Part shown: piece by piece, positions 42,492-50,042 of the stretch
Numbering within the stretch: the stretch's first letter is position 1
Layout: the number at the start of each line of letters is the position of its first letter
Source of the DNA: JACNIV01 sp965370415
Lineage (GTDB): Bacteria > Cloacimonadota > Cloacimonadia > Cloacimonadales > TCS61
NCBI GenBank assembly: GCA_965370415.1
Contig: CBDUTJ010000003.1
Coordinates: 44,589-108,588, forward strand
Length of the DNA: 64,000 bases
Direction: 5' to 3'
Program-made: the position numbers and the translations under genes
The notes under the pieces: generated by a model
Databases searched by the model: none
The model's input: only the letters and a program-made list of their open reading frames with translations
Told to the model about the DNA's origin: nothing

Positions 42492-43205
42492 TTGAAAGCC
42501 CTGGTAATAATTCCAACTTATAATGAAGCTGATAATGTATCTGCAATCATTGATGAAGTATTAAAGCAAGACAAAAACCTTGAAGTGCTGATAGTGGATG
42601 ATAATTCCCCTGACGGAACTTCGGAGATAGTGGAAAAGAAACAGAAAAAAAATAAAAAAATACACCTTTTGAAACGAGCAGGGAAAATGGGACTTGGTTC
42701 GGCTTATGTAGCCGGTTTCAAATATGCTCTGAAGCAGAATTTTGATTACATTTTCGAGATTGATGCAGATTTTTCGCATGATCCTGCGGTCATTCCTGAT
42801 ATGTTGGAAGAGATTAGAAATAATGACCTGGTTATCGGCTCAAGATATCTGGGTGGTATAAATGTGGTCAACTGGCCTTTGCGAAGGTTGATACTCAGCT
42901 TCTTTGCAGCGCATTATGTGCGCTTTATCACAGGAATGCCTATTAACGATCCAACTGGTGGATTTAAATGTTTCCGCCGAAAAGTACTTGAAACCATCGA
43001 TCTGGATAAGATATTATCGGATGGTTATTCCTTTCAGATAGAGATGAACTTTCGTACATGGCGAAGGAAATTCAAAATAAAAGAGATTCCAATAGTATTT
43101 ACAGACCGCCGCAGTGGACAATCTAAAATGTCTAAAAAGATCGTTAGGGAAGCAGTTTTTGTGGTTTGGAAACTACAATTTCTGCACCTGAAAAAGAAGA
43201 TATGA
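42492..43205 (+). CDS. Polyprenol-phosphate mannosyltransferase (DPM1-like GT2)
   Basis: 237 residues, TTG start set by SD AAGGAG at 42478-42483 and immediate continuity with the previous stop. GT2 motifs of the dolichol-phosphate-mannose synthase subfamily: LVIIPTYNEADNVSAIIDEV near 3, VLIVDDNSPDGTSEIVE near 32, GLGSAYVAGFKYAL near 67, IFEIDADFSHDPAVIP near 88 (DAD), LVIGSRYLGG near 114, NDPTGGFKCFRRKVLE near 152, GYSFQIEMNFR near 176, IVFTDRRSGQSKMS near 200. Transfers a hexose from a nucleotide sugar to a polyprenol phosphate at the inner membrane. No C-terminal membrane domain. ATGA overlap with the next gene. Confidence 0.9.
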   Translation: MKALVIIPTYNEADNVSAIIDEVLKQDKNLEVLIVDDNSPDGTSEIVEKKQKKNKKIHLLKRAGKMGLGSAYVAGFKYALKQNFDYIFEIDADFSHDPAVIPDMLEEIRNNDLVIGSRYLGGINVVNWPLRRLILSFFAAHYVRFITGMPINDPTGGFKCFRRKVLETIDLDKILSDGYSFQIEMNFRTWRRKFKIKEIPIVFTDRRSGQSKMSKKIVREAVFVVWKLQFLHLKKKI

Positions 43206-44527
43206 AAACTATCGACAAGCTTAAGATCGAGAAGTTGGTCTACAAAGGATATGGGCTGGGATTTAACGATTCCAACCCGATTTTTGTGCCTTATTCTGTT
43301 CCAGGCGATGTTGCAAATATTGAAATAGAATATCAGAAAAAAGATGTGTTTTTTGGAAAGATCAAAGAACTTATAAAGCGCTCTCCCAACAGGATAGAAC
43401 CGGATTGCGAAGTATTCGGTAAATGCGGTGGCTGCGATTGGCTGAACGTTCCCTATGAAAAACAACTTGAATATAAGCAACTGATAATCAATGAAATATT
43501 CAGGAATATTTCAATAATACAGATAGAGGAGATAATAGCATCTCCACAGCGGGATTATTACAGGAACAAGAGCTTTTTCCCCATCTCAGAAATTCAGGCA
43601 CAGCCGGTGATCGGCATGTTTGAAAGAAAATCGCATGCAGTTGTTCCACACAAATATTGCAAGCTCTATCCACCAATCTTTGCAAAGATCAGCAAGAGTT
43701 TTTTAAGTTATATGAAAGCAGCGAACGTTCCTGTTTATAATGAACGAACCGGTAAGGGAACAGCAAGGCATCTGGGCATTCGTTATTCAAAAGCAACGGG
43801 TGATATCCTGGTGGTTCTGGTTACCAAAAGCAGGAAATTACCTTTTTCCAAACAGCTTGTTCGCACGCTAACTGAAGAATTTCCTGAGATAGTTGGAATT
43901 GTACAGAATATTAATCCAAAGAAAACCAACACGATTCTTGGGAATGAGAACAAACTTCTCTTTGGTCGTGATCATATTATTGAAAAGATTGGGAAGAAAA
44001 AGTATAAATTACACAGCAGTTCGTTTTTCCAGGTAAACTCAGGTATTGCTGAGCAGATGTACGATTTTGTCAGATTGAATATTGGCAGTAACGATAAGAT
44101 CATCGATGCTTACTGCGGTGTGGGTTCCATTGGCATATTTGTAGCAGATAAAGCTGCTGAAGTAATTGGGATAGAGAACAACAACTTTGCTGTGCAGGAT
44201 GCGGTTGCAAACGCCAAATTGAATAAAGTGGAAAACTGCCATTTCATCGAAGGCGAAGTAGAGCAGGAACTTTCCATTCTTTGCCGAAATCGGGAATTTG
44301 ACACCATCATTTTCGATCCCCCCCGCAAAGGGCTGAATGAACATATGATAAAATCTCTTCCAGATAACATAAGAAAAATAATCTATATCAGTTGCAATCC
44401 CACAACCCAGGCAAGAGATGCAAAATTGCTTTTGGAGAAAGGTTTCAAGATAATCTTGATGCAGCCTTTTGATATGTTCCCGCATACTTATCATATCGAA
44501 AATGTTCTGGTTCTGGAGCAAAAATGA
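43202..44527 (+). CDS. rlmD: 23S rRNA (uracil) methyltransferase, RlmD/TrmA family
   Basis: 441 residues from the ATG that overlaps the upstream TGA (ATGA). N-terminal TRAM domain (KIEKLVYKGYGLGF; VPGDVANIEI), [4Fe-4S] cysteines CEVFGKCGGCDW near 69-80 plus HKYCK near 149, then the SAM domain: SSFFQVNSGIAEQMY near 275, IDAYCGVGSIGIF near 300, IIFDPPRKGLNE near 370, IYISCNPTTQARD near 392 with the catalytic Cys, and a final FPHTYHIENVLVL. Methylates C5 of a uracil in rRNA (1939- or 747-type) or tRNA; which one cannot be settled by eye. 4-bp overlap with the next gene. Confidence 0.9.
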   Translation: MKTIDKLKIEKLVYKGYGLGFNDSNPIFVPYSVPGDVANIEIEYQKKDVFFGKIKELIKRSPNRIEPDCEVFGKCGGCDWLNVPYEKQLEYKQLIINEIFRNISIIQIEEIIASPQRDYYRNKSFFPISEIQAQPVIGMFERKSHAVVPHKYCKLYPPIFAKISKSFLSYMKAANVPVYNERTGKGTARHLGIRYSKATGDILVVLVTKSRKLPFSKQLVRTLTEEFPEIVGIVQNINPKKTNTILGNENKLLFGRDHIIEKIGKKKYKLHSSSFFQVNSGIAEQMYDFVRLNIGSNDKIIDAYCGVGSIGIFVADKAAEVIGIENNNFAVQDAVANAKLNKVENCHFIEGEVEQELSILCRNREFDTIIFDPPRKGLNEHMIKSLPDNIRKIIYISCNPTTQARDAKLLLEKGFKIILMQPFDMFPHTYHIENVLVLEQK

Positions 44528-44949
44528 AAAGGCTTATCCCGATCCTGCTTTTTACTGTTCTTCTGTTTTCATGTGATGTATCATCTCCCAAAGAAGCTGA
44601 TAAGGCTGATATCCTGGATATTTTAGATTCAATAAAAGATTCATTCAACCAGTTTGATTTGCCCGGAATTATGCAGAATTATCATCTTGATTTTTTACAC
44701 AACACAGATAATTATATTTTTGAAGAAATCGTCTGGGAAGAACGGTTAGCTCAATACTATATGATCGCTTTCTCAGAAATTACAATTGATCCGCAAGGTG
44801 ATTTTGCAACTGCAAATTTCATAATGACTTTATATGATGAAGGTGGAAGCGTTGTATCACAGGAACCGGACGATCATGGTGATGTTTCCTACTTTTACAG
44901 GGAATTGGGTAGTTGGAAGATCTGCGGGAATGAGTTTTCTGCAGAATAA
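44524..44949 (+). CDS. Small lipoprotein
   Basis: 141 residues. Lipoprotein signal: MKRLIPILLFTVLLFSC with the lipobox cysteine at 17, then DVSSPKEADK. The mature part (~120 residues) has the length and rhythm of an NTF2-like domain (ADILDILDSIKDSFNQFDLP... YHLDFLH... ATANFIMTLYD... SYFYRELGSWKICG), where a W-K-I ending is common, but this is only a resemblance. ATG overlaps the methyltransferase stop (ATGA), so it is translated with it. No function is known. Confidence 0.7.
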   Translation: MKRLIPILLFTVLLFSCDVSSPKEADKADILDILDSIKDSFNQFDLPGIMQNYHLDFLHNTDNYIFEEIVWEERLAQYYMIAFSEITIDPQGDFATANFIMTLYDEGGSVVSQEPDDHGDVSYFYRELGSWKICGNEFSAE

Positions 44950-44972
44950 AAGAAAACAACGGAGGTAACAAT

Positions 44973-45455
44973 ATGCAAGTGTTGATAATGTATTACTCAA
45001 GAACCGGCAACACCAAGAAATTAGCTGAAGAAATAGCCAGGGGAGTGCGAGAAGTAGAAGGTGTGAAATGTGCATTAAAACCTGTAACCGAAGTTACTAA
45101 AGATGATTTTCTGCAGTCTGATGGAGTTATTGCCGGCTCTCCAGTATATTTCGGGACCATGGCTGCAGAGCTGAAAGATATCTTTGATAAATTCATTGAA
45201 ACTCGAAGCCAGATGGAAGATAAAATAGGAGCTGCTTTTGCAACCTCTGCACACCACACAGGCGGAAAAGAAACCACAATAATCTCCATTATCGAAGCAT
45301 TCCTGATATACGGCATGATAGTAGTGGGAGATCCTCTTGATGCCAGTGGACATTATGGTGTGGCTTGCGCTGGAACACCAGACGAGAAAACCGCACAGGA
45401 TGCAGCAAAGATGGGAAAAAGAGTTGCTTTGCTGGTTAAGAAGTTGAAAGGGTAG
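44973..45455 (+). CDS. Flavodoxin-fold protein (WrbA/NADPH-quinone reductase-like)
   Basis: 160 residues. FMN phosphate loop VLIMYYSRTGNTKKLAEEIA at the N-terminus (S-R-T-G-N-T), then DGVIAGSPVYFGTMAAELK near 50 (the GSPvYfg block of the WrbA-like group), AAFATSAHHTGGKETTI near 88, and VVGDPLDASGHYGVACAG near 116. Carries FMN and moves electrons, probably from NAD(P)H to quinones or an unknown partner. SD CGGAGGTAA. Ends the co-directional run started at 41721; the DNA after it is repetitive. Confidence 0.87.
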   Translation: MQVLIMYYSRTGNTKKLAEEIARGVREVEGVKCALKPVTEVTKDDFLQSDGVIAGSPVYFGTMAAELKDIFDKFIETRSQMEDKIGAAFATSAHHTGGKETTIISIIEAFLIYGMIVVGDPLDASGHYGVACAGTPDEKTAQDAAKMGKRVALLVKKLKG

Positions 45456-45469
45456 CTTAGAATTGTAAA

Positions 45470-45507
45470 GCGACCAGCTTGGTCGCTCTCTCGACCTGGC
45501 AGGTCGA
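45470..45507. repeat. Two adjacent REP-like hairpins
   Basis: GCGACCAGCTTGGTCGC (45470-45486) and TCGACCTGGCAGGTCGA (45491-45507), four bases apart, just after the flavodoxin gene. They may also act as a weak transcription stop, though there is no T-run. Confidence 0.75.
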
Positions 45508-45521
45508 GTTACATTGAAACA

Positions 45522-45680
45522 CCTTCCGAAGCTTTCATTCAAGTTTTCTGATGAAAGAAGATTCGGAAGGTTAAATGAAGTTTGAATATTTTGAGCGAGA
45601 ACTTTCCGAATCTCAGTCTTCGCTACGCTATGCTAGGACAGATTAGTAGTAAGAATTACGTTTTGGAAAGCTTCGGAAAG
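45522..45680. repeat. Four-arm palindromic element (copy B)
   Basis: Same arms as 27271-27412: CCTTCCGAAGC, GATTCGGAAGG, CTTTCCGAATC, GCTTCGGAAAG. Arms 1-2 here extend by CTTTCAT/ATGAAAG. A 28-bp nested palindrome (45614-45641) splits the region after arm 3, which is uninterrupted in copy A. Confidence 0.85.
45614..45641 (-). repeat. Nested palindromic unit (copy 4, diverged, inverted)
   Basis: Reads CTGTCCTAGCATAGC then GTAGCGAAGACTG on the minus strand, matching the body and GCGAAGACTG end of copy 3 (14736-14766). Inserted in the four-arm element: copy A has AATCTTAGATTAG where copy B has AATCT, this unit, ATTAG. Confidence 0.65.
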
Positions 45681-45715
45681 GATGAGAGCAATAAAGTTAG
45701 AGTTACAAAAACAAT

Positions 45716-46345
45716 TTGACACACATAAAACAGAAAAAATTTATTGCTTTGTTAATTAAAGTATTACCTATAAAACTGGATTTAACTATAAATTCAGTAA
45801 ATATAAATAACATCGCTAATTCATTCGATAGAATAGCTAAAGAACTTATTAATGATTTTGTTCTAATAGTAAATGATTCAAAATTCAGGTTTACAGAGAT
45901 TGAATTTTATTATTTTATTAAAGGTATCCATGAAGATAATATTACACATGAACACAAAAGAAAACAAGGAATGTGGAGAGCTCATAATCAAGGTTTTGAT
46001 TTAACATTATCTAGCACAGAAGACAGTTATGGTGGAATTTTGATAAGAGGACTTAAACAAGAAAGTAACAATAAATACACAAATGGACCAAGAAGATGTA
46101 TCTTCCAGATATTCGAGAAATTTAATAATATTAATGGATTACCGAGTACCATCGAACTTAAATACGAACTAAAAAAGAAAACAACAACAATATTTAAAAC
46201 ATTCCGAAAACTTTCTGATAATCAACAGCAGAAGTGCTTTGCAAATAGCTATTATAGATATTATACTGAAATAGAAAAATGGCAAAGTAAGCATATAACT
46301 AATAAACAAATAAATGCAATGAAAACAAAAAGAAAAAAAATATAA
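45716..46345 (+). CDS. Uncharacterised protein with HxxGxDLTL / GGILIRGL pattern
   Basis: Up to 209 residues; very AT-rich (Asn/Lys/Ile). The TTG at 45716 has no SD, so the start is uncertain. Recognisable blocks: FTEIEFYYFIKGIHEDN near 60, QGMWRAHNQGFDLTL near 86, DSYGGILIRGLK near 106 and NGPRRCIFQIFEKF near 124. I recall similar blocks (W..H..G.DlT...; GGiLIRgi; GP..C) in a widespread uncharacterised family but cannot name it; a distant echo of methylpurine-DNA-glycosylase GPGRL/LIRA blocks is noted and not claimed. Lysine-rich tail. Lies between a repeat element and a surface-protein gene; composition and repeats suggest recent acquisition. Confidence 0.55.
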   Translation: MTHIKQKKFIALLIKVLPIKLDLTINSVNINNIANSFDRIAKELINDFVLIVNDSKFRFTEIEFYYFIKGIHEDNITHEHKRKQGMWRAHNQGFDLTLSSTEDSYGGILIRGLKQESNNKYTNGPRRCIFQIFEKFNNINGLPSTIELKYELKKKTTTIFKTFRKLSDNQQQKCFANSYYRYYTEIEKWQSKHITNKQINAMKTKRKKI

Positions 46346-46357
46346 TAGGAGGGAAAA

Positions 46358-47668
46358 ATGAAAGTTAAATTGTGTTTTTTTATTTTATTTCTAATCATCG
46401 TACAAGGTCTCTTTGCAACTAATTATTGTCTTTATTTCGATGGAACAAATGATCTTGTAAATTGTGGAGACGCCGAGATTAATTATGGTAATAATTTCAC
46501 TGTTGAGGGATGGATTAAAATGCCAGATGAATTGGGAGGTGATCGAAGCTGGATTGCACATTTGGAATGGCATAGCGGTGGTCCGTATTATGGTTTTTTC
46601 TTTCGTATTAGAAATACAACTGATAGAGCATCGTTTGTTGTAGATGATACTGATGGAAGTTCTTTAAGATTTGAAACAGATGCAAGTATACAAAAGAATG
46701 TATGGGTTCATTTAACTGGTGTATACACAGGTACGAATTCATATATTTATGTAAACGGGAATTTAGCTGCTGGAACTCAATACGGCAGTACAAATGGAAC
46801 AGTAGGAAACCCAAATCAGAATTTATACTTTGCTTATGAATATTGGATTGATGGGATGTACATGAATGTAAGCATTGATGAGATTCGTATATGGGATGAT
46901 GTTCGCACACAAACAGAAATTCAAAACAATATGTATAATGAATTAACTGGAAATGAACAAGGACTCGTGGGATATTGGAAATTGAATGAGAATGGAGGAG
47001 TAACAGCTTTTGATTCAAAAGGTAATAATGATGGAACACTTGTTGGTTTACCAGATTGGATAGTGTGTGATTCACCCCTTCCTGTTACACTTTCTTCTTT
47101 TACTGCTGCTTATACAAACGGAAATCCAACTCTGTGTTGGATAACACAATCCGAAAATAATAATCTTGGTTGGAATATATACCGTTCCGAAACTGAGACT
47201 CTTACAGAAACAATCCAAATTAATTTTGATATTATACCTGGAGCAGGAACTACTTCTCAGCCAACTGAATATATTTTTGAAGATGAAAACGAAACATTAA
47301 CAGGAGAAACTTACTGGTATATTCTGGAGAGTGTATCGGGTAGTGGAGAAACTCAAGACTACTGTCCCATTTCACTTACCATTCCCGAAGGAGAGATCAT
47401 TCCCGAACTTCCCACAACAACAATGCTTTATGGTAACTTTCCAAATCCGTTCAATCCTGATACAAATATCATGTTCGATGTGAAAGAAAGTGAAATTGCC
47501 AAGTTAACTATTTTCAACGTGAAGGGGCAGGTAGTTGAAACTGAAATGTATGAAGCTGGTGCAAGAATTCATGTATTTGATTCTGAAAAGAATGCATCAG
47601 GCATTTATTTCTACAAGCTGGAATCAGAAAGCTACAAATGTAATAAGAAGATGCTATTGCTAAAATAA
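46358..47668 (+). CDS. Secreted LamG-domain protein with C-terminal sorting-like domain
   Basis: 436 residues. Signal peptide MKVKLCFFILFLIIVQGLFA (~20). LamG/concanavalin-like jelly roll at ~22-215: YCLYFDGTNDLVNCGD, FTVEGWIKMP, WVHLTGVYTG, IYVNGNLAAG, SIDEIRIWDDVRTQTEI, GLVGYWKLNENGG. A fibronectin-III-like stretch follows (LPVTLSSFTAAYTNGNPTL; NNLGWNIYRSE). The last ~85 residues are a FlgD-like/T9SS type-A-like sorting domain: YGNFPNPFNPDTNIMFDV, KLTIFNVKGQVV, GIYFYKLES, KKMLLLK. Expected to be exported and held at the cell surface, perhaps binding glycans. SD AGGAGGG. An intrinsic terminator of opposite strand lies just after it. Confidence 0.85.
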   Translation: MKVKLCFFILFLIIVQGLFATNYCLYFDGTNDLVNCGDAEINYGNNFTVEGWIKMPDELGGDRSWIAHLEWHSGGPYYGFFFRIRNTTDRASFVVDDTDGSSLRFETDASIQKNVWVHLTGVYTGTNSYIYVNGNLAAGTQYGSTNGTVGNPNQNLYFAYEYWIDGMYMNVSIDEIRIWDDVRTQTEIQNNMYNELTGNEQGLVGYWKLNENGGVTAFDSKGNNDGTLVGLPDWIVCDSPLPVTLSSFTAAYTNGNPTLCWITQSENNNLGWNIYRSETETLTETIQINFDIIPGAGTTSQPTEYIFEDENETLTGETYWYILESVSGSGETQDYCPISLTIPEGEIIPELPTTTMLYGNFPNPFNPDTNIMFDVKESEIAKLTIFNVKGQVVETEMYEAGARIHVFDSEKNASGIYFYKLESESYKCNKKMLLLK

Positions 47669-47697
47669 AAAAACCCCTGCTCATCTGAGCGGGGTTA
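47663..47697 (-). terminator. Intrinsic terminator for the secG/tRNA-Leu transcript
   Basis: On the minus strand AACCCCGCTCAGATGAGC and AGGGGTT form a stem followed by a seven-T run. On the plus strand it lacks a T-run, so it serves the minus-strand genes. Confidence 0.85.
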
Positions 47698-47705
47698 AAA
47701 AACTA

Positions 47706-47794
47706 TGGTGCAGAAGGCGGGACTTGAACCCGCACACCCAAAAAAGGGCACAAGATCCTTAGTCTTGCGTGTCTGCCAATTCCACCACTTCTGC
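47706..47794 (-). tRNA. tRNA-Leu, anticodon AAG
   Basis: 89 nt including an encoded CCA. Acceptor stem GCAGAAG / CTTCTGC is perfect, discriminator A. Class II variable arm TGCCC-TTTTTT-GGGTG. Anticodon stem CAAGA / TCTTG, loop CTAAGGA, giving AAG at positions 34-36. T arm GCGGG-TTCAAGT-CCCGC. D arm GTGGAATTGGCAGACAC is the leucine type. A34 would be expected to become inosine or to read CUU directly; the more usual bacterial isoacceptor at this place is GAG. Located directly after secG, as E. coli leuU is. Confidence 0.95.
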
Positions 47795-47796
47795 GT

Positions 47797-48153
47797 TTAT
47801 TCTGTAACCGGTTCGCCCAAAGGTTCTTCGGTAGTTGGCAAAGCCGGTAATTCTTCTTCTTGAATATCTTTTTCGACAGCTTCTTTTTTCATTTGTTCAA
47901 CTGCCTTGCTGGTAGTGCTGGTTTTTGTACCTCTAAGCTGGAAAGCCAGTAGAATGCAATTCACTACAAAAAGTACAGCTAATACCTGGGTTATTTGCTT
48001 TAAGAACTTAGAAGCTCCCTGACCACCCAGAATGTTGGAAGCAGTTCCACCAACGAGTCCGTCCAGCGCTCCACCTTTACTCGATTGGGCAAGAATAACC
48101 AGGATTAATCCAACCGAAATAATCACATGTATGATCATTAAAAACATATACAT
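47797..48153 (-). CDS. secG: Preprotein translocase subunit SecG
   Basis: 118 residues, two membrane helices: MIIHVIISVGLILVILAQ (6-23) and QVLAVLFVVNCILLAF near 56-71. Between them lies the conserved cytoplasmic loop SSKGGALDGLVGG ... GGQGASKFL. The C-terminal tail (KEAVEKDIQEEELPALPTTE) is acidic and low-complexity. Assists SecYE in export. SD TTAGGAGTTAAA. The stop lies 2 bp from the 5' end of the tRNA-Leu gene, so both are likely on one transcript. Confidence 0.94.
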   Translation of the reverse strand: MYMFLMIIHVIISVGLILVILAQSSKGGALDGLVGGTASNILGGQGASKFLKQITQVLAVLFVVNCILLAFQLRGTKTSTTSKAVEQMKKEAVEKDIQEEELPALPTTEEPLGEPVTE

Positions 48154-48735
48154 TTTAACTCCTAACCTTTAATGCAAAAACACTTTTATTTTGCTGTTTT
48201 TTGGTGTCAATGAGAAAAATGAAATGCATCCCCGAAAAAATTTCAAAATCATTGTATTCTTTATATTCTAAAAAATTACAAGAAGATTGTTCATACAGAT
48301 ATTGGAAAGTATTGATCTTCATTTCTTTTGTACCGACAAAAGAAGCGAAGCAAAGAAAAACTCCCGGCGAATATAGATTACTAAAATCGGTAAACGCCAC
48401 TAAAAAATCTTAACTCGTTATTTTCTAAGAAGAATCAAAGAAAGAAATTAGAAAACCACTCAAACAGAAAATTTTTCTTAACGCTTACTTATTACCAATT
48501 TTCTAACGTAATATATATTATGCCGGTTTTTAAAAGAAGAATGCATTTCAAGTTATAATAATTTTCTATTCGCATACGATGAACAAAATTAATATTATGT
48601 AGAATCTTTTTGGAACTACTTTTTTAACGGCTTTCTTATGTTTCATTTTATTGTTTTTCAATAGAATACCTTTAGAACTAATGTTGGTTTTCGGGGGATG
48701 AATGAAAAAATATCAATCAGCAATTATCATTTGCA
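48154..48735. other. 582-bp intergenic region with repeat and possible transposase debris
   Basis: No credible gene. 48314-48355 has TTTCTTTTGT/ACAAAAGAA inverted arms. ATCTTCATTTCTTTTGT (48310-48326) and TAACGTAATATATATTATGC with CGG (48503-48525) recur in the same order at 56388-56404 and 56511-56533, so this region and 56388-56560 derive from one element. In the other copy the second word continues into a reading frame resembling Y1/REP-associated transposases. Small open frames here have no SD or codon bias. Confidence 0.5.
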
Positions 48736-48737
48736 TT

Positions 48738-49736
48738 CTATTCCAGACCGAGTTCTTTTCTCAGGAAAGTTACCTTTTGGGAAACGATCTCACTTGCTTT
48801 TTTTGCACCTTCTCTCAGTACTTCGTCTATATAATCTTTGTTATTTATCAGGTCTTCATATTTACTTCGGATGGGAGTAATAGTTTTATTCATTATTTCA
48901 AAAAGTTCCTGTTTTGCTTTTCCCCAGCCCATACCACCAGCCTGGTATTTTTTTCTCATTTCAGCCTGTTGCTGTTTGTCTGCAAAAAGTTTGTAAATTG
49001 CAAAGATATTGCATTTATCGGGGTCTTTGGGTTCGTCTACTGTTTGTGAATTTGTAACTATCTTCATTAGAAGTTTTCGCAGCTTTTTGGATTCCAGGAA
49101 TAAAGGGATTGTGTTATTATAACTTTTACTCATTTTTCTACCATCCAGTCCGACAACCGAACCGGTGGATTCCCTTATCAAAGGCGCTGGGATCTTCAGC
49201 AGTTCCTTTCCATAATTATGATTTATTGTTTGGGCAATATCCACAGCCATTTCCAGGTGTTGAGCTTGATCTTTTCCCACTGGTACAACATCGCTGTCAA
49301 ATTGCAGGATATCTGCTGCCATCAAAGCCGGGTAGGTGAATAATCCCATATTAACACCATCATCTGGATCTCTGCCGGCTTCTGTGTTTTCGGCAACTTT
49401 CGCTTTGTAGGCATGTGCTCGGTTCATTAATCCTTTGGAAGTGAATGCCATCAGAAGGATAGTTAATTCAAATGTTCCGCATACAGCAGATTGTTTGTAC
49501 AAAATAGATTCCTTAGGATTCAAACCCATTGCCAGCCAGGTAGCTGCAACCTCATAAGTAAGTTCTTTAATTATTCTGGGGTTTTTTATGGAATTTAAAC
49601 CGTGGTAATCTGCTATGAAATAACGTGTATCATAATCTTTTGCGAGTTCTAATGCCGGTTTATACATCCCGAAATAATTTCCCAGATGCGGTGAACCTGT
49701 CGGTTTTATGCCTGTCAGTGCTATTTTGCGTTCCAT
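48738..49736 (-). CDS. trpS: Tryptophanyl-tRNA synthetase
   Basis: 332 residues from the ATG at 49736 behind a strong SD (TAGGAGGATTG); an upstream in-frame codon at 49790 is not preferred. Class I motifs: ALTGIKPTGSPHLGNYFG near 6-23 (HIGH equivalent PHLG), DYHGLNS near 42, ADILQFDSDVVPVGKDQAQH near 140, and LDGRKMSKSYNNTI near 192 (KMSKS). Charges tRNA-Trp. Length is normal. The next gene upstream (rimO) is 300 bp away across a repeat cluster, so the two may be transcribed separately. Secure. Confidence 0.95.
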   Translation of the reverse strand: MERKIALTGIKPTGSPHLGNYFGMYKPALELAKDYDTRYFIADYHGLNSIKNPRIIKELTYEVAATWLAMGLNPKESILYKQSAVCGTFELTILLMAFTSKGLMNRAHAYKAKVAENTEAGRDPDDGVNMGLFTYPALMAADILQFDSDVVPVGKDQAQHLEMAVDIAQTINHNYGKELLKIPAPLIRESTGSVVGLDGRKMSKSYNNTIPLFLESKKLRKLLMKIVTNSQTVDEPKDPDKCNIFAIYKLFADKQQQAEMRKKYQAGGMGWGKAKQELFEIMNKTITPIRSKYEDLINNKDYIDEVLREGAKKASEIVSQKVTFLRKELGLE

Positions 49737-49757
49737 CAATCCTCCTATTCTCCAACT

Positions 49758-49974
49758 AACTTTGAAAAAGTTTACGAGTAAGAGTCTCACTTATAAACTT
49801 TTTCGAAGTTTCACTATTGCTTGTCATTCCGCACTTGATGCGGAATCTAAATCCTTTATTTGATTAGATTCCCGTTTTCACGGGAATGACAAAAAAATTA
49901 GTTTTTCTCGTTCCAAAGCCTAAGCTTTGGAATGTCTTCTGTTTCCAAACTGGGACTTGGAAACAAGAATAATA
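49758..49974. repeat. Cluster of four different inverted repeats
   Basis: Between rimO and trpS: (1) AACTTTGAAAAAGTTTA / TAAACTTTTTCGAAGTT at 49758-49810; (2) GTCATTCCGC ... GCGGAATCT and AGATTCCCG ... CGGGAATGAC at 49823-49890; (3) TTCCAAAGC/GCTTTGGAA at 49911-49932; (4) GTTTCCAA/TTGGAAAC at 49941-49964. A remnant of the GCAGAT/CGCGTT family follows at 50015-50055. Confidence 0.75.
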
Positions 49975-50042
49975 AACTGGGTTTGGAAGACAATTAATAA
50001 AAGTAAAACAATTCTTATCCGTTATCATCCGCTTCATCTGCG

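Noticed and set aside
45456..45715. Possible CRISPR-like array of palindromes
   Set aside because: The hairpins differ in sequence and spacing and there is no regular repeat-spacer pattern or cas gene.
45682..45760. Frameshifted true start of the unknown gene (ATG at 45682, another frame)
   Set aside because: That frame ends after 25 codons at a stop and carries no family signal; a frameshift cannot be shown from this sequence.
48201..48413. 70-codon open frame on the plus strand upstream of secG
   Set aside because: No SD, built largely from an inverted repeat (TTTCTTTTGT/ACAAAAGAA), no recognisable domain.
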